A stretch of DNA of 64,000 bases, from positions 4,289,185 to 4,353,184 of the forward strand of contig NZ_VLKC01000002.1 in the NCBI RefSeq assembly GCF_007830295.1, read 5' to 3'. The DNA is from Sporomusa sp. KB1. Lineage in GTDB: Bacteria; Bacillota; Negativicutes; Sporomusales; Sporomusaceae. This document shows, one piece after another, positions 31,361 through 40,886 of the stretch (position 1 is its first letter; each line of letters begins with the position of its first letter). Both the position numbers and the translations under genes were made by a program. The notes beneath the pieces are model-generated. The model had not been told where the DNA came from, searched no databases, and worked only from the letters and a program-made list of their open reading frames with translations.

Positions 31361-33541
31361 ATGATATCGGTTAATAATAAGTTGCGGGATTTGTTTGCGC
31401 AGCCGGTCAACATACAGACCCATTCAATAGTACGCCGAACCGTGGTATTTTTCATTTTCTTTGCCTTATATATGCTTTGTTTATCAGCTGATTTTATTCC
31501 AGAAAAAATATCACTGCAAATTGGTCAGGTAAGTGACCGGGATGTAATTGCGCCGAGAACAGTGTCTTATATTGACAATGTTAAAACTAAGAAACTTGAA
31601 CTGGAAGTTATGGCCAGTGTGGCTAATGTCTATGATATGGATATTGCTGTCATGGCAAAAGCCGAGGAGGATGTCAAAACCATTTTTCGTACAGCACAAG
31701 CCATTCAAGTAGACAAATCACTGACCGCTGAACAAAAAGTGGAAAAACTTACCCGCGAATTACCAGTCGCATTGTCTAGTACAGTGGTTCACGGGCTGCT
31801 GAATTTGGATGATACGGGCTTATTAAAAACGGAAGATTATACTAAATCTATCTTACGCAAGTATTTACAACGCGGCATCAGAGATGATGACATTGATATC
31901 GCCAGAAAGCAGGTAGTGCTTGAGGCAGAAGAATTAGGTCTTGGTAAAAATGCAGAAGCTGTTGTAGCTGGTATTGCACAAACCCTGATCAGGCCTAATT
32001 TTATTCTAAATGTTCGAGAATCAGACAAGCGTAAGCAATCGGCACTGGCTAATATTGAATCTGTGCGGGAAACTGTTCGCAAAGGGCAGATCTTAGTAAG
32101 ACGTGGTGATATTGTAACTAGTGAACAGATTCATGTTATGGAAGAATTAGGATTATATGCTGGAAATATCAGTGAAGTAAGGGTTTTAGGGCTTACTTTG
32201 TTTGTGCTTATAGTAATGGGGATTTCCTTAGGTTATTTATATCGGTTTGCAAACCCTATTTATAATAATAATATGCATTTAATTTTATTAGGTTTAATTG
32301 TTTTAGTTACCTTGCTGATTGCTAAGGTTGCTCATTATTATTCAGACTTTGCCGCGCCAATTGCGGCTGGAGCACTGTTAACGGCCATTTTGATTGATCC
32401 CCGGGTAGGGATCTTAATCAGTGTGATTATGGCTATGTTTTTTGGTGTGATTGTAGATCATGACCTGCGCGCAGTAGTTGCTGCGCTTATTGGTGGTATG
32501 GCTGGGGTTTATAGTGTAACCAAAATGGCTCATAGTTATAGTCTCGCGCGGGGTGGAGTCTGGATTGCGGTAATTAATTTCTTAGTAATTGGTTCAACAG
32601 GTCTCATCCAACAGCTTAATGGCACAGAAGTACTATTTCAGGGAATGCTTGGTGCCATTAGCGGGATTGCTTCCGCAGTAATTACTACCGGTCTTTTACC
32701 TTATCTCGAGCATGTTTTTAATATTACTACGCCAATCAAGCTGCTGGACTTGGCAAAACCTAATCACCCACTACTGCAGCGCCTGTTATTAAATGCTCCG
32801 GGGACATATCATCACAGTGTACTTGTGGGCAATTTGGCGGAAACCGCTGCTGTAACGGTAGGGGCAGATCCGGTGGTTGTAAGGGTAGGTGCTTATTATC
32901 ATGATATTGGTAAACTTAAACGGCCGTATTTTTTTATTGAAAATCAATCAGGCTGTGAAAATCCTCATGACAAAATTGCACCGTCACTTAGCACGCTTAT
33001 TGTTATATCCCATATCAAAGATGGGTTTGACTTGTGTAAGGAGTACAAATTACCACAGGTAATAGTAGATATCATTCAGCAACATCATGGTACTACACTA
33101 GCGTCCTATTTTTATAAACGAGCTACGGAAACTGAACATGGTGAATGTGTTATTGAATCAGACTTTCGCTATGAGGGACCGAGACCACAGACCAAAGAGG
33201 CAGCCCTTGTTATGCTGGCCGATTCTTGTGAAGCGGCGGTGCGCTCCATTAGTAAGCCTAACGTTAATCGTATTGAGGCCACTGTACGAAAAATCATTAG
33301 GGAAAGACTGCAAGATGGGCAACTTGATGAATGCAACCTAACGTTACGCGACTTTACGATTATTGGCGATGTGTATATTCGACTATTATCCAGCATGTTC
33401 CATAGTCGGATTGAATATCCTGAAGCTCTCAAAGAGCTTGAGAGGAGAAAAACTAAAAATGGAAATAGTAATAAACAACCGGCAGGAAAAGATGAGAGTA
33501 ACCACTGCAATGGAACAAATGCTGATGCAAGTGTTAAATAA
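31361..33541 (+). CDS. pgpH: Cyclic-di-AMP phosphodiesterase PgpH-like (7TMR-HD)
   Basis: The 726-residue membrane protein has an N-terminal extracytoplasmic 7TMR-HD domain, about seven membrane helices (residues 285-470) and a cytosolic HD domain. The HD motif is in GAYYHDIGKLKRP, with upstream HHSVLVGNLAE and QQHHGTT histidines. The family hydrolyses c-di-AMP to pApA. Start ATG 31361 is preferred over an upstream extension. It overlaps ybeY. Confidence 0.92.
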   Translation: MISVNNKLRDLFAQPVNIQTHSIVRRTVVFFIFFALYMLCLSADFIPEKISLQIGQVSDRDVIAPRTVSYIDNVKTKKLELEVMASVANVYDMDIAVMAKAEEDVKTIFRTAQAIQVDKSLTAEQKVEKLTRELPVALSSTVVHGLLNLDDTGLLKTEDYTKSILRKYLQRGIRDDDIDIARKQVVLEAEELGLGKNAEAVVAGIAQTLIRPNFILNVRESDKRKQSALANIESVRETVRKGQILVRRGDIVTSEQIHVMEELGLYAGNISEVRVLGLTLFVLIVMGISLGYLYRFANPIYNNNMHLILLGLIVLVTLLIAKVAHYYSDFAAPIAAGALLTAILIDPRVGILISVIMAMFFGVIVDHDLRAVVAALIGGMAGVYSVTKMAHSYSLARGGVWIAVINFLVIGSTGLIQQLNGTEVLFQGMLGAISGIASAVITTGLLPYLEHVFNITTPIKLLDLAKPNHPLLQRLLLNAPGTYHHSVLVGNLAETAAVTVGADPVVVRVGAYYHDIGKLKRPYFFIENQSGCENPHDKIAPSLSTLIVISHIKDGFDLCKEYKLPQVIVDIIQQHHGTTLASYFYKRATETEHGECVIESDFRYEGPRPQTKEAALVMLADSCEAAVRSISKPNVNRIEATVRKIIRERLQDGQLDECNLTLRDFTIIGDVYIRLLSSMFHSRIEYPEALKELERRKTKNGNSNKQPAGKDESNHCNGTNADASVK

Positions 33542-33947
33542 AGCGGCTGAGGTTTATGGACTCAAGCCGCAAACTGAGGTAAGTGTGGTGCTGGCTGACG
33601 ATGAATACATTCATCAGCTTAATCGTCAGTACCGTAACAAAGATGCACCTACCGATGTATTGTCATTTGCTATGAATGACCAGTGTGCAGGCGAGCCTGA
33701 GCCTGATATTACCGATACTCCTGATGATATTGAAATTTTGCTGGGAGATATCGTAATATCACTGGAAACCACAGCCAGGCAAGCGGAAGAATTCAATCAT
33801 AGTTTAGAACGCGAGCTAGCCTATCTGACTGTCCATGGGATGTTGCACCTCTTAGGTTATGACCATGAGGTTGAAGCAGAGAGAACTGAAATGCGCCGGG
33901 AAGAAGAATATGTTTTATCACTGCTCGGTATTACCCGTGAACAATAG
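33459..33947 (+). CDS. ybeY: rRNA maturation endoribonuclease YbeY
   Basis: The 162-residue protein starts at ATG 33459 inside the end of pgpH, behind GAGGAG. It has the zinc motif HGMLHLLGYDH (HxxxHxxGYDH) and PTDVLSFAM. YbeY acts in 16S rRNA 3' processing and ribosome quality control. Confidence 0.95.
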   Translation: MEIVINNRQEKMRVTTAMEQMLMQVLNKAAEVYGLKPQTEVSVVLADDEYIHQLNRQYRNKDAPTDVLSFAMNDQCAGEPEPDITDTPDDIEILLGDIVISLETTARQAEEFNHSLERELAYLTVHGMLHLLGYDHEVEAERTEMRREEEYVLSLLGITREQ

Positions 33948-33966
33948 GTGCTGCTTGCAGATAATA

Positions 33967-34302
33967 ATGGCTTTTCGGTACGCTATAGCTGGTATTATTT
34001 ACTGTATCCGCAGCCAGCGGCATATGAAGGTTCATTTGCTGGCTGCCTTTGGGGCATTAGGGTTAGCATGGCGGTTTGAGCTAAGCGGAATTGAGTGGGG
34101 CGTTTTATTTTTGACGATTGCCGGCGTCATTGCAGCCGAAGTATTTAATACTGCATTAGAAGCTCTTGTTGATAAAGTTTCACCTGAGTTTCACCCGCTG
34201 GCCAAGATAGCCAAAGATGCTGCTGCGGGAGCCGTTCTCATTCAGGCAGTAGCTGCGTTAGGTGTTGGCTATGTTCTATTTTGGGACAAAATACTAAAAT
34301 AG
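33967..34302 (+). CDS. dgkA: Diacylglycerol/undecaprenol kinase, DgkA family
   Basis: The 111-residue membrane protein has RYAIAGIIYCIRSQRHMKVHL, three membrane helices and the active-site stretch AAEVFNTALEALVDKVSP with the catalytic and metal-binding Glu residues. In Gram-positives it phosphorylates undecaprenol. The N-terminus is uncertain: ATG 33967 has a weak ribosome-binding site, and TTG 33955 is an alternative. Confidence 0.9.
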   Translation: MAFRYAIAGIIYCIRSQRHMKVHLLAAFGALGLAWRFELSGIEWGVLFLTIAGVIAAEVFNTALEALVDKVSPEFHPLAKIAKDAAAGAVLIQAVAALGVGYVLFWDKILK

Positions 34303-34314
34303 GTGAGGAAGATG

Positions 34315-34701
34315 ATGGAGGAACTGGTTAAGGCTGCAATTAGCGCTAGAGAACAAGCTTATGTGCCATATTCGGGATTTAAAGTTGGAGCTGCGGTACA
34401 AGGAAAAAGCGGCCGTATTTATAGTGGCTGCAATATTGAGAACGCTTCCTACGGATTATCGAATTGTGCTGAACGTACTGCGATTTTTAAGGCAATATCC
34501 GAAGGTGAACAAGAGCTTATTGCCATAGCCGTAGTAGCTGATACGCCAGGTCCGGTATCGCCATGTGGTGCTTGCCGGCAGGTTATGGCTGAGTTTGGTA
34601 TTAGAAATATTTTATTAACGAACCTGAACGGTAAACAGCGGACGGTTACCATCGAAGAACTTTTGCCCTTTAGTTTTACCAAAGGTGATTTTATCAGTTA
34701 A
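34315..34701 (+). CDS. cdd: Cytidine deaminase
   Basis: The 128-residue enzyme has YVPYSGFKVGAAV, the catalytic NCAERTAIF (Cys-Ala-Glu) and PCGACRQVMAEF (two zinc Cys). It deaminates cytidine in pyrimidine salvage. Start ATG 34315 follows AGGTGAGGA; ATG 34312 or GTG 34303 are alternatives. Classical position just before era. Confidence 0.95.
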   Translation: MEELVKAAISAREQAYVPYSGFKVGAAVQGKSGRIYSGCNIENASYGLSNCAERTAIFKAISEGEQELIAIAVVADTPGPVSPCGACRQVMAEFGIRNILLTNLNGKQRTVTIEELLPFSFTKGDFIS

Positions 34702-34732
34702 GTCTACTTTATAAAAAATGGTGGGAAAAATA

Positions 34733-35626
34733 ATGAATGAAGAAAACTATAAATCAGGTTTTGTCGCGGTTATTGGCCGGCCTAATGTTGGTAAATCAAC
34801 GCTGATGAATAATTTGATTGGTCAAAAAGTGGCCATTATGTCTGATAAACCCCAAACAACCAGAAATAAAATTATGGGTGTTCTTACACAAAAAGATGCA
34901 CAAATCTTATTTATTGATACTCCTGGCATGCATAAACCTAAACACAAGTTAGGCGAATACATGCTCAAGGAAGCGGAAGGCTCTCTGCGGGACGTAGACG
35001 TTATTTTATTTGTAGTCGATGTTACTGCCGAAATGGGAGCAGGAGAACGCTATATACTTGATAACCTGGCAAATGTTCGTACACCAGTTATTCTTACAGT
35101 AAATAAAATAGACCAAATTGAAAAAACAAAATTGTTTGCTATTATTGAAAAATATACAGCACAATTTAAATTTGCCGCGGTAGTACCGATTTCGGCACTT
35201 GATCACACCAATTTTGAAGAGTTGGTTAGTGAGATCAAATCACATCTTGAACCAGGTCCACAATATTATCCTGAAGATATGATTACTGATCAGCCTGAAC
35301 GTCTTGTCATTGCCGAGCTTATCAGAGAGAAAGTGTTACATTTAACCAAAGAGGAAATTCCTCACGCTATCCTTGTTGACATTGAAGAAATCGTTACCAG
35401 ACCTAATGATAATTTGTATGTTAGAGCTGTTATTTATGTTGAACGTGAGTCGCAAAAGGGGATTGTTATCGGTGCCGGTGGTCGCCTGCTTAAAGATATC
35501 GGCCGCCTGGCCAGGGGTGATATTGAAAATCTCTTGGGCTCTAAAGTATATCTTGATCTATGGGTTAAGGTAAAAAAAGATTGGCGCAACCGGCCTAATG
35601 TGTTAAAAAGTTTTGGCTTTGAGTAA
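34733..35626 (+). CDS. era: GTPase Era
   Basis: The 297-residue protein has G1 GRPNVGKST, G3 DTPGMHKPK, G4 NKID and a C-terminal KH domain (IYVERESQKGIVIGAGGRLLKDIG). Era binds the 3' end of 16S rRNA in 30S assembly. ATG 34733 is chosen behind GGTGGG; ATG 34718 would add five residues. Confidence 0.96.
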   Translation: MNEENYKSGFVAVIGRPNVGKSTLMNNLIGQKVAIMSDKPQTTRNKIMGVLTQKDAQILFIDTPGMHKPKHKLGEYMLKEAEGSLRDVDVILFVVDVTAEMGAGERYILDNLANVRTPVILTVNKIDQIEKTKLFAIIEKYTAQFKFAAVVPISALDHTNFEELVSEIKSHLEPGPQYYPEDMITDQPERLVIAELIREKVLHLTKEEIPHAILVDIEEIVTRPNDNLYVRAVIYVERESQKGIVIGAGGRLLKDIGRLARGDIENLLGSKVYLDLWVKVKKDWRNRPNVLKSFGFE

Positions 35627-35632
35627 ATTTAA

Positions 35633-35665
35633 AATAAGCTACCGCTGTGCGGTAGCTTATTTCAA
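35633..35665 (+). terminator. Intrinsic terminator after era
   Basis: AATAAGCTACCGC and GCGGTAGCTTATT form a 13-bp stem with a 3-nt loop, followed by TCAATT. Confidence 0.7.
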
Positions 35666-35716
35666 TTATTGACCAATACGGCGCATAATGGTATCATTTG
35701 TTAGAGAGGTGAATAA

Positions 35717-36301
35717 ATGAATTGGGCTTCTAAATATTTTATCAATGGATTAATTGTAATTGTACCTATTGCCATTACGACTTTTGTAATTATTAATATT
35801 TTTTCCTTTACTGAGCAGCTGCTAGGTCAATATCTGCCGATTCATTTTCCTGGATTGTCACTGATTGTCGTACTATTTTTGATTGTAATTGTCGGCTGGC
35901 TATCCTCACATTGGCTTTTGCAAAAAGTAATTGGGTATGGGGAACGCCTGGTAGGCTCAATACCAGTGGTAAAATTCATTTACAACAGTGTAAAACAAAT
36001 ATCAACAGCTGTATTTGAGTCTCAGGAGTTGCTAAAACATGCAGTATTAGTACCTTATCCTCATCCGGGAGTTAAGGCATTAGGCTTTGTTATGCCTGAA
36101 TTGTCGGTGCCCTTGGCTGATAAATTTACAGAAGAACATGTGTGCGTTTTTGTTCCCATGAGTCTTAATCTGACCTCTGGTTTTAATATTATTCTGCCCA
36201 GTCGGGACATAATACCTTTAGACGTAACAAGCGAAAGCGCACTGCAATATGTTATTACCGCCGGTGCTATTATGCCGCGCAGTAATGATTCCAATAACTA
36301 G
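35717..36301 (+). CDS. DUF502 membrane protein
   Basis: The 194-residue protein has two N-terminal membrane helices (about 8-30 and 48-70) and the conserved GSIPVVKFIYNSVKQI segment of the DUF502 family. The family is widespread and without established function. The ribosome-binding site is AGAGAGGTG. Confidence 0.85.
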   Translation: MNWASKYFINGLIVIVPIAITTFVIINIFSFTEQLLGQYLPIHFPGLSLIVVLFLIVIVGWLSSHWLLQKVIGYGERLVGSIPVVKFIYNSVKQISTAVFESQELLKHAVLVPYPHPGVKALGFVMPELSVPLADKFTEEHVCVFVPMSLNLTSGFNIILPSRDIIPLDVTSESALQYVITAGAIMPRSNDSNN

Positions 36302-37655
36302 GGAGAGATGCTTTATAGATTCGCCATTATTCAGTTCGGTTAAGTTGGCGGCCGCTCTGTTACTTGTCTTAATTAATGGTTTTTTTGTATTATCCGAGTT
36401 TTCATTAGTCAAAATTCGTAAAACTCGACTGGAAGAACTTGCTCAGCAAGGTAATACCCGGGCTAAATTAGCTTTAAAGGTTGTAGCTTCACTTGATAGT
36501 TACCTTGGCGCTACGCAACTCGGTATTGCTTTATCATCCTTGGCACTTGGCTGGGTGGGTGAACCGGCTATTTCCTCCTTGATAAAACCTATTTTAATGA
36601 ATTATTTTCCTGTTTCAGAAGGACTGATTACTACAGTTAGTATTACCTTGGGATTTACTGGCATCACATTTTTTTACATTGTTTTAGGCGACCTTATCCC
36701 CAAATCACTGGCAGTGCAACGCTCGGAAAGTATGGTGTTGTCCTGTATATGGCTACTCACTATTTTCCATAAAGTCAGCTATCCGGTCATTATGCTGTTT
36801 AATCGTACAGCTAAGTTGCTTTTAAGCGCAATTGGAATGAAAGCAGCGAGTGAAGCTGATCTGGCTCATTCGGAAGAAGAATTACGGATGATTGTCAGTG
36901 CCAGTCATCGCGGCAGCGTGCTTAATCAGATGGAAAGCGAACTTATTGACAATGTTTTTGATTTTGCTGATCGTTTGGCGCGGGAAATTATGGTGCCAAG
37001 GCAAGATATGGTATGTTTGTTTACAGACGATCCATTTGAGGAAAATATGCGAGTGGTACGGGAAACCGTGCATACGCGATATCCATTATGTGTGGAAGAC
37101 AAAGATCATATTATTGGTATGGTCCATGTTCGTGATTTGATGGATTTTGATATGTGCGCACCAGGAGAGCGTGACTTAACTGCTATTGTTCGGGAAGTAC
37201 TGGTAGTTCCTGAAGGAATGTCAGTAGCTCATCTACTGCAAGTCATGCGCCGCAAGTGTACACACTTGGCTATTGTTGCGGATGAGTATGGCGGTACAGC
37301 CGGGCTTGTAGCGCTGGAAGATGTGATTGAAGAGATTGTTGGTGATATTCAGGATGAACATGATGAGGTAGCAGATATTGAAATTCAACGTCTGTCTGAT
37401 GGCAGTTATGAATTTGACGGTGGAGTTCTTTTGGATGATGTGACTGAACTTCTGAATATTCGATTGGAAGATCATGAGGAAGATACGCTAGGTGGTTATA
37501 TATTTGGAGTGTTAGGACGTCGTCCGGAAACTGGTGATAAAGTAAATATTGGTGACTATTCATTTGAGGTACTTCAGGTTACCGGTTTCCGAATTGTAAG
37601 AGTTAAGGCAGTACCGCTTTTTCCAGAAGCTGCGGCGAACGATAGTTTGGAATGA
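36285..37655 (+). CDS. CNNM/CorC-type transporter (hemolysin family)
   Basis: The protein has an N-terminal CNNM membrane domain (FFVLSEFSLVKIRKTRLEEL, YLGATQLGIALSSLALGW), two CBS domains (IMVPRQDMVCLF ... HLAIVADEYGGTAGLVALEDVIEEIVGDI) and a C-terminal CorC/HlyC domain. The family handles Mg2+/Co2+ export or homeostasis. The start is unclear: ATG 36285 lacks a ribosome-binding site, while GGGAGAG (36301-36307) is ideally spaced for ATA at 36315, giving the family-like start (M)DSPLFSSVKLAAALLLVLIN. Confidence 0.88.
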   Translation: MIPITRERCFIDSPLFSSVKLAAALLLVLINGFFVLSEFSLVKIRKTRLEELAQQGNTRAKLALKVVASLDSYLGATQLGIALSSLALGWVGEPAISSLIKPILMNYFPVSEGLITTVSITLGFTGITFFYIVLGDLIPKSLAVQRSESMVLSCIWLLTIFHKVSYPVIMLFNRTAKLLLSAIGMKAASEADLAHSEEELRMIVSASHRGSVLNQMESELIDNVFDFADRLAREIMVPRQDMVCLFTDDPFEENMRVVRETVHTRYPLCVEDKDHIIGMVHVRDLMDFDMCAPGERDLTAIVREVLVVPEGMSVAHLLQVMRRKCTHLAIVADEYGGTAGLVALEDVIEEIVGDIQDEHDEVADIEIQRLSDGSYEFDGGVLLDDVTELLNIRLEDHEEDTLGGYIFGVLGRRPETGDKVNIGDYSFEVLQVTGFRIVRVKAVPLFPEAAANDSLE

Positions 37656-37713
37656 GTTAATTGATTATCTGGCTAGTCCTGTTTGTCAATATAAGTTGAA
37701 GGGATGATGTCGA

Positions 37714-37902
37714 GTGTTATTACGGGAAACTTTATGGGAAATTTTTTTTAGTACCGGTAATATCGATGCTTACCTTGCCTATCGCGCTTGTTCAGATTGT
37801 CATTGTAGCAACCAACAGCAGTCAGACGATGAAACCACACAATCACTACTTGCAGAAAAATATTTTTCAAAAGATGTATTACGTGAGGTTAAATGGCATT
37901 AG
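37714..37902 (+). CDS. YqzL-like small protein
   Basis: The 62-residue protein has TLWEIFFSTGNIDAYLAYR, which matches the YqzL pattern (FxxTGxIDAYLLY). yqzL normally sits directly before recO, as here, overlapping its start by 10 nt. The C-terminal Cys/Gln-rich tail is longer than in Bacillus. Function unknown. Confidence 0.72.
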   Translation: MLLRETLWEIFFSTGNIDAYLAYRACSDCHCSNQQQSDDETTQSLLAEKYFSKDVLREVKWH

Positions 37903-38633
37903 AGTATCCGTCAGAAGCCATTCTATTAGCAACACGCGACTGGAGCGCTGCTGATAGAATGGTCACTTTGTTTTCCCGCGAGCGTGGCATTGTTACTGTG
38001 ATGGCATATGGTGCCCGCAAACCTAAAAGTAAGTTGAGTGGTGGTCTCCAGCCGTTTACTCATTTAAACTTGCTGTTGGCTGGCGGCAAAGGCATGGACT
38101 TAGTCAGGCAGTGTGAAGTTGTAACTTCATTTCGGGAAATTCGGGAAGATTTAACCAGATTAGCCTATGCCAATTTCATTGCCGAATTAACGTTAGGGCT
38201 ATGGCCACAGCATCAGTCTGAGCCAGCAGCATTTGATATGTTGCTGGCAGTGCTAACGCTTCTGGCAAAGCGCAACCCGCGCATTGCTGCTCTGGCAGGT
38301 GCTTGGCAATTGATGGTCTTGGCCGGCTTTCAGCCTGAATATGAGTGTTGCGCGCACTGTGGCTCCAAATTGAGTTTGCCGGCCTATTTCAGTTTTATCG
38401 AAGGCGGAGGTACATGTATTGCTTGCAGTCCGCCTGGCACAAGTAAATTCGATCAGCCTGACCGGGATTTTTTAGCTAAGCTTCTATCGTTGGATTTGCG
38501 GCAGCCTGGTCAGTTTACCGTGACTGCTACGGTCTTGTCAGTCGCTGAGAGTCTGCTGTACGGTTTTGCACGACACCAGTTAGAACGTCCACTTAAGTCA
38601 TTAGATTTTATTAATAAGCTTACTACTCTATAG
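37893..38633 (+). CDS. recO: DNA repair protein RecO
   Basis: The 246-residue protein has an N-terminal OB fold (AILLATRDWSAADRMVTLFSRERGIVTVMAYGARKPKSK) and a C-terminal zinc finger (C-C-A-H-C ... C-I-A-C). RecO loads RecA onto SSB-coated DNA with RecR. It overlaps the yqzL-like gene. Confidence 0.94.
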   Translation: MALEYPSEAILLATRDWSAADRMVTLFSRERGIVTVMAYGARKPKSKLSGGLQPFTHLNLLLAGGKGMDLVRQCEVVTSFREIREDLTRLAYANFIAELTLGLWPQHQSEPAAFDMLLAVLTLLAKRNPRIAALAGAWQLMVLAGFQPEYECCAHCGSKLSLPAYFSFIEGGGTCIACSPPGTSKFDQPDRDFLAKLLSLDLRQPGQFTVTATVLSVAESLLYGFARHQLERPLKSLDFINKLTTL

Positions 38634-38690
38634 GTAGAATAACGTTTTTCAAACAGGGAAGACTAATCCTAAATTAGTGGAGGGTATACA

Positions 38691-39134
38691 ATGGATATTA
38701 CTTTGGAAAATATTGATTTGATTCGTGAACGCACCGGTATTTCGTATCGGGAGGCTAAAGAGGCTTTGGAACGTAATGATGGCAATGTAATTGATACTCT
38801 AATTGAACTTGAAGATAAAAGTAATAGCAGCACCAAGTGGACCGAGGAATTTTCGGTGCGCTCCACCGAGGTCATTGACAAAGTGAAAGAACTCATTCGC
38901 GAAGGCAATGTTAATAAGATTCGCGTCAAGCATGAGGGACGGGTGCTGGCAGATATACCTGTAGCTCTTGGCGCCATTGGCGCTGTGGTGCTGCCTCAAT
39001 TGGCCGCTGTGGGTGTTTTAGTGGCTGTGTTTAAGCGGTGTACTATCGAGGTGGTACGCGAGGATGCAGAGCCGCCTGAAACTGGCAGGGAAGATTCACA
39101 AACTGAAGTGGACAAGTTCTCGCAAAATATGTAG
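38691..39134 (+). CDS. UBA-like / DUF4342 protein
   Basis: The 147-residue protein has an N-terminal UBA/TS-N-like helical domain (ENIDLIRERTGISYREAKEALERNDGNVIDTLIELE) and a DUF4342 part (VDKVKELIREGNVNKIRVKH-like) with a hydrophobic segment (ADIPVALGAIGAVVLPQLAAVGVLVAVF). Function unknown. Confidence 0.85.
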   Translation: MDITLENIDLIRERTGISYREAKEALERNDGNVIDTLIELEDKSNSSTKWTEEFSVRSTEVIDKVKELIREGNVNKIRVKHEGRVLADIPVALGAIGAVVLPQLAAVGVLVAVFKRCTIEVVREDAEPPETGREDSQTEVDKFSQNM

Positions 39135-39164
39135 TCTAAACGGCCACACGCATTTCTGCAGCTT

Positions 39165-39204
39165 AACAAAAACACTCTTTTCGTGAGAAAGGGGTGTTTT
39201 TGTT
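39165..39204 (+). terminator. Intrinsic terminator
   Basis: AACAAAAACACTC pairs with GGGGTGTTTTTGTT across a short internal stem; the T-run is part of the stem. Confidence 0.7.
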
Positions 39205-39318
39205 ATTGGACTAAAAAGGACTTTAGCAATCTTTCTTGAATCCATTTTATGTAAGGCATTTATTTATTATGTCTAAGATTAAAAACAAAAACCTGACATG
39301 ACGGAAAGGAATTATGTT

Positions 39319-40467
39319 ATGAAAGAGCTGGATAGGAAAAACCAAAAATTTATTGTTAAAATCATATTTCTGGCTGGCATCATGCTCCTGATTATTTTAA
39401 ACTTTTCCAGTGCTATTTCTGTAGTCAAGCAAGTATATGACGTTCTTTATCCTCTGCTGCTGGGGCTGGGGATTGCCTATATCATAAATATTTTAGTTTC
39501 CGGCTATGAAATGATTTATTTTCCCAGGAGTAAAAATAAATTAGTAATCCATAATCGTCGAAGTATCGCTATTATATTAGCGATACTGACAAATGTTCTG
39601 ATTATTGTGATGTTTTTGCATATTGTTGTTCCTCAGATCGGTCAGTCGATAGCTCTGCTTTCAAGTGGAGTTCCCGATATGTATAATAAGGCGGTCGAAT
39701 GGAGCCAGCAAAGCGTTAATGACATTCCCGAAATCAAGGCTAAAATCAGACAACTTGGAATTAATCAGGAATCAATGATAAACCAGTTTTTGAGCTGGCT
39801 CCGGGATTGGGCTGGAGGAACAGTTTCTTTTATCGGTTCGATTTTTGGCACCTTATTTAATTTGGTATTTGCAATAATATTCGCCATATATATTTTATTT
39901 TACAAAGATGATCTAAAGCGGATAATAAACAAACTAGCTCATGCTTTTTTATCTTTTGAACATCGGGAGAAGTTAATTGAGAGTTCAAAGATCATGGATG
40001 ATACTTTTAGGTGTTATATTGTTGGCCAGTGTAAAGAAGCAGTTATCTTTGGAATTTTATGCACATTGGGGATGCTGATTTTTCAATTTCCTTACGCAAC
40101 CGTAATTGGATCGGTGATGGGACTGACAGCTTTGGTTCCCATTTTGGGGGCTTATCTTGGCGCAATAGTGGGCTTTCTGCTGATTGCAGCCGTTGACCCG
40201 ATCAGAGGCGTATTATTCATTATTTTTATTATCATCCTCCAACAAATAGAAGGAAATCTGATATATCCGAGAGTGGTCGGGAAAAGTATTGGCTTACCTG
40301 AAATATGGCTATTTGCTGCGGTAACGATCGGCGGGGGATTGATGGGCATTACCGGCATTTTTTTAGGTGTTCCGGTTGCTGCGACGATATATAAACTGAT
40401 AAGTAAAAATGTGAATGACCGGTTAAAAGCAGTGGAATCCGCAGCAAAGATATCTGATTTAAAGTAG
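39319..40467 (+). CDS. AI-2E family transporter / PerM-like permease
   Basis: The 382-residue protein has about eight membrane helices and the family region VIGSVMGLTALVPILGAYLGAIVGFLL followed by QQIEGNLIYPRVVGKSIGLPEIWLFAAVTIGGGLMGITGIFLGVPVAAT. Family members act as AI-2 exporters or ion antiporters; the substrate is unknown here. ATG 39319 is preferred over 39298 because GGAAAGGA lies between them. Confidence 0.9.
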   Translation: MKELDRKNQKFIVKIIFLAGIMLLIILNFSSAISVVKQVYDVLYPLLLGLGIAYIINILVSGYEMIYFPRSKNKLVIHNRRSIAIILAILTNVLIIVMFLHIVVPQIGQSIALLSSGVPDMYNKAVEWSQQSVNDIPEIKAKIRQLGINQESMINQFLSWLRDWAGGTVSFIGSIFGTLFNLVFAIIFAIYILFYKDDLKRIINKLAHAFLSFEHREKLIESSKIMDDTFRCYIVGQCKEAVIFGILCTLGMLIFQFPYATVIGSVMGLTALVPILGAYLGAIVGFLLIAAVDPIRGVLFIIFIIILQQIEGNLIYPRVVGKSIGLPEIWLFAAVTIGGGLMGITGIFLGVPVAATIYKLISKNVNDRLKAVESAAKISDLK

Positions 40468-40589
40468 GCTTACCGGATTTAATTGAGGGTTAAATAACAG
40501 TAAGCCCTTGATTTTCCTATATTTCCATGATAAAATTTTGTATATTGGATACTATAGCTAATATAAAGCTATGTAACGATTAAAGTCGA

Positions 40590-40872
40590 AAATCAAGGCT
40601 ATGCGGGAAATAAGTAACCTTTTTCAAGCAGCGAACCAGGGAGAGTGAAAGCCCGGTAATACAAAAGGTGAAGGCCTTCCCAAGCTGCAAGAGGAAATCT
40701 CCGGGTTGATCGAAAATGTTCAGATGCATTTGGAAATCAATTTCGTGAGAAAGTAAAGCTTGCTATACTTTGAGGTGGGGCGTTTTACGCCCAATCAGGG
40801 TGGAACCGCGGGAATAACATCTCGTCCCTGTAACTTAATTACAAGTTACGAGGACAAGATGTTTTTATTTTT
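40590..40872 (+). promoter_or_regulatory. Glycyl T-box riboswitch with terminator
   Basis: The hallmark T-box AGGGTGGAACCGCGGG lies at 40797-40812. Upstream, GCAGC (40628-40632) and GCTGC (40686-40690) close Stem I, with an AGGGAGAGTGAAAGCCC segment inside. Downstream, AACATCTCGTCC ... GGACAAGATGTT and T-run form the terminator, which competes with the antiterminator containing the T-box. Uncharged tRNA-Gly should switch on glyQS. The specifier is not certain; a GGC at 40673 is a candidate. Confidence 0.93.
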
Positions 40873-40886
40873 TAGGAGGTAAAATT

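Noticed and set aside
40620..40690. Firm assignment of the T-box specifier codon
   Set aside because: A GGC at 40673 fits glycine, but I could not place it securely in a specifier loop; specificity is taken from the downstream genes.
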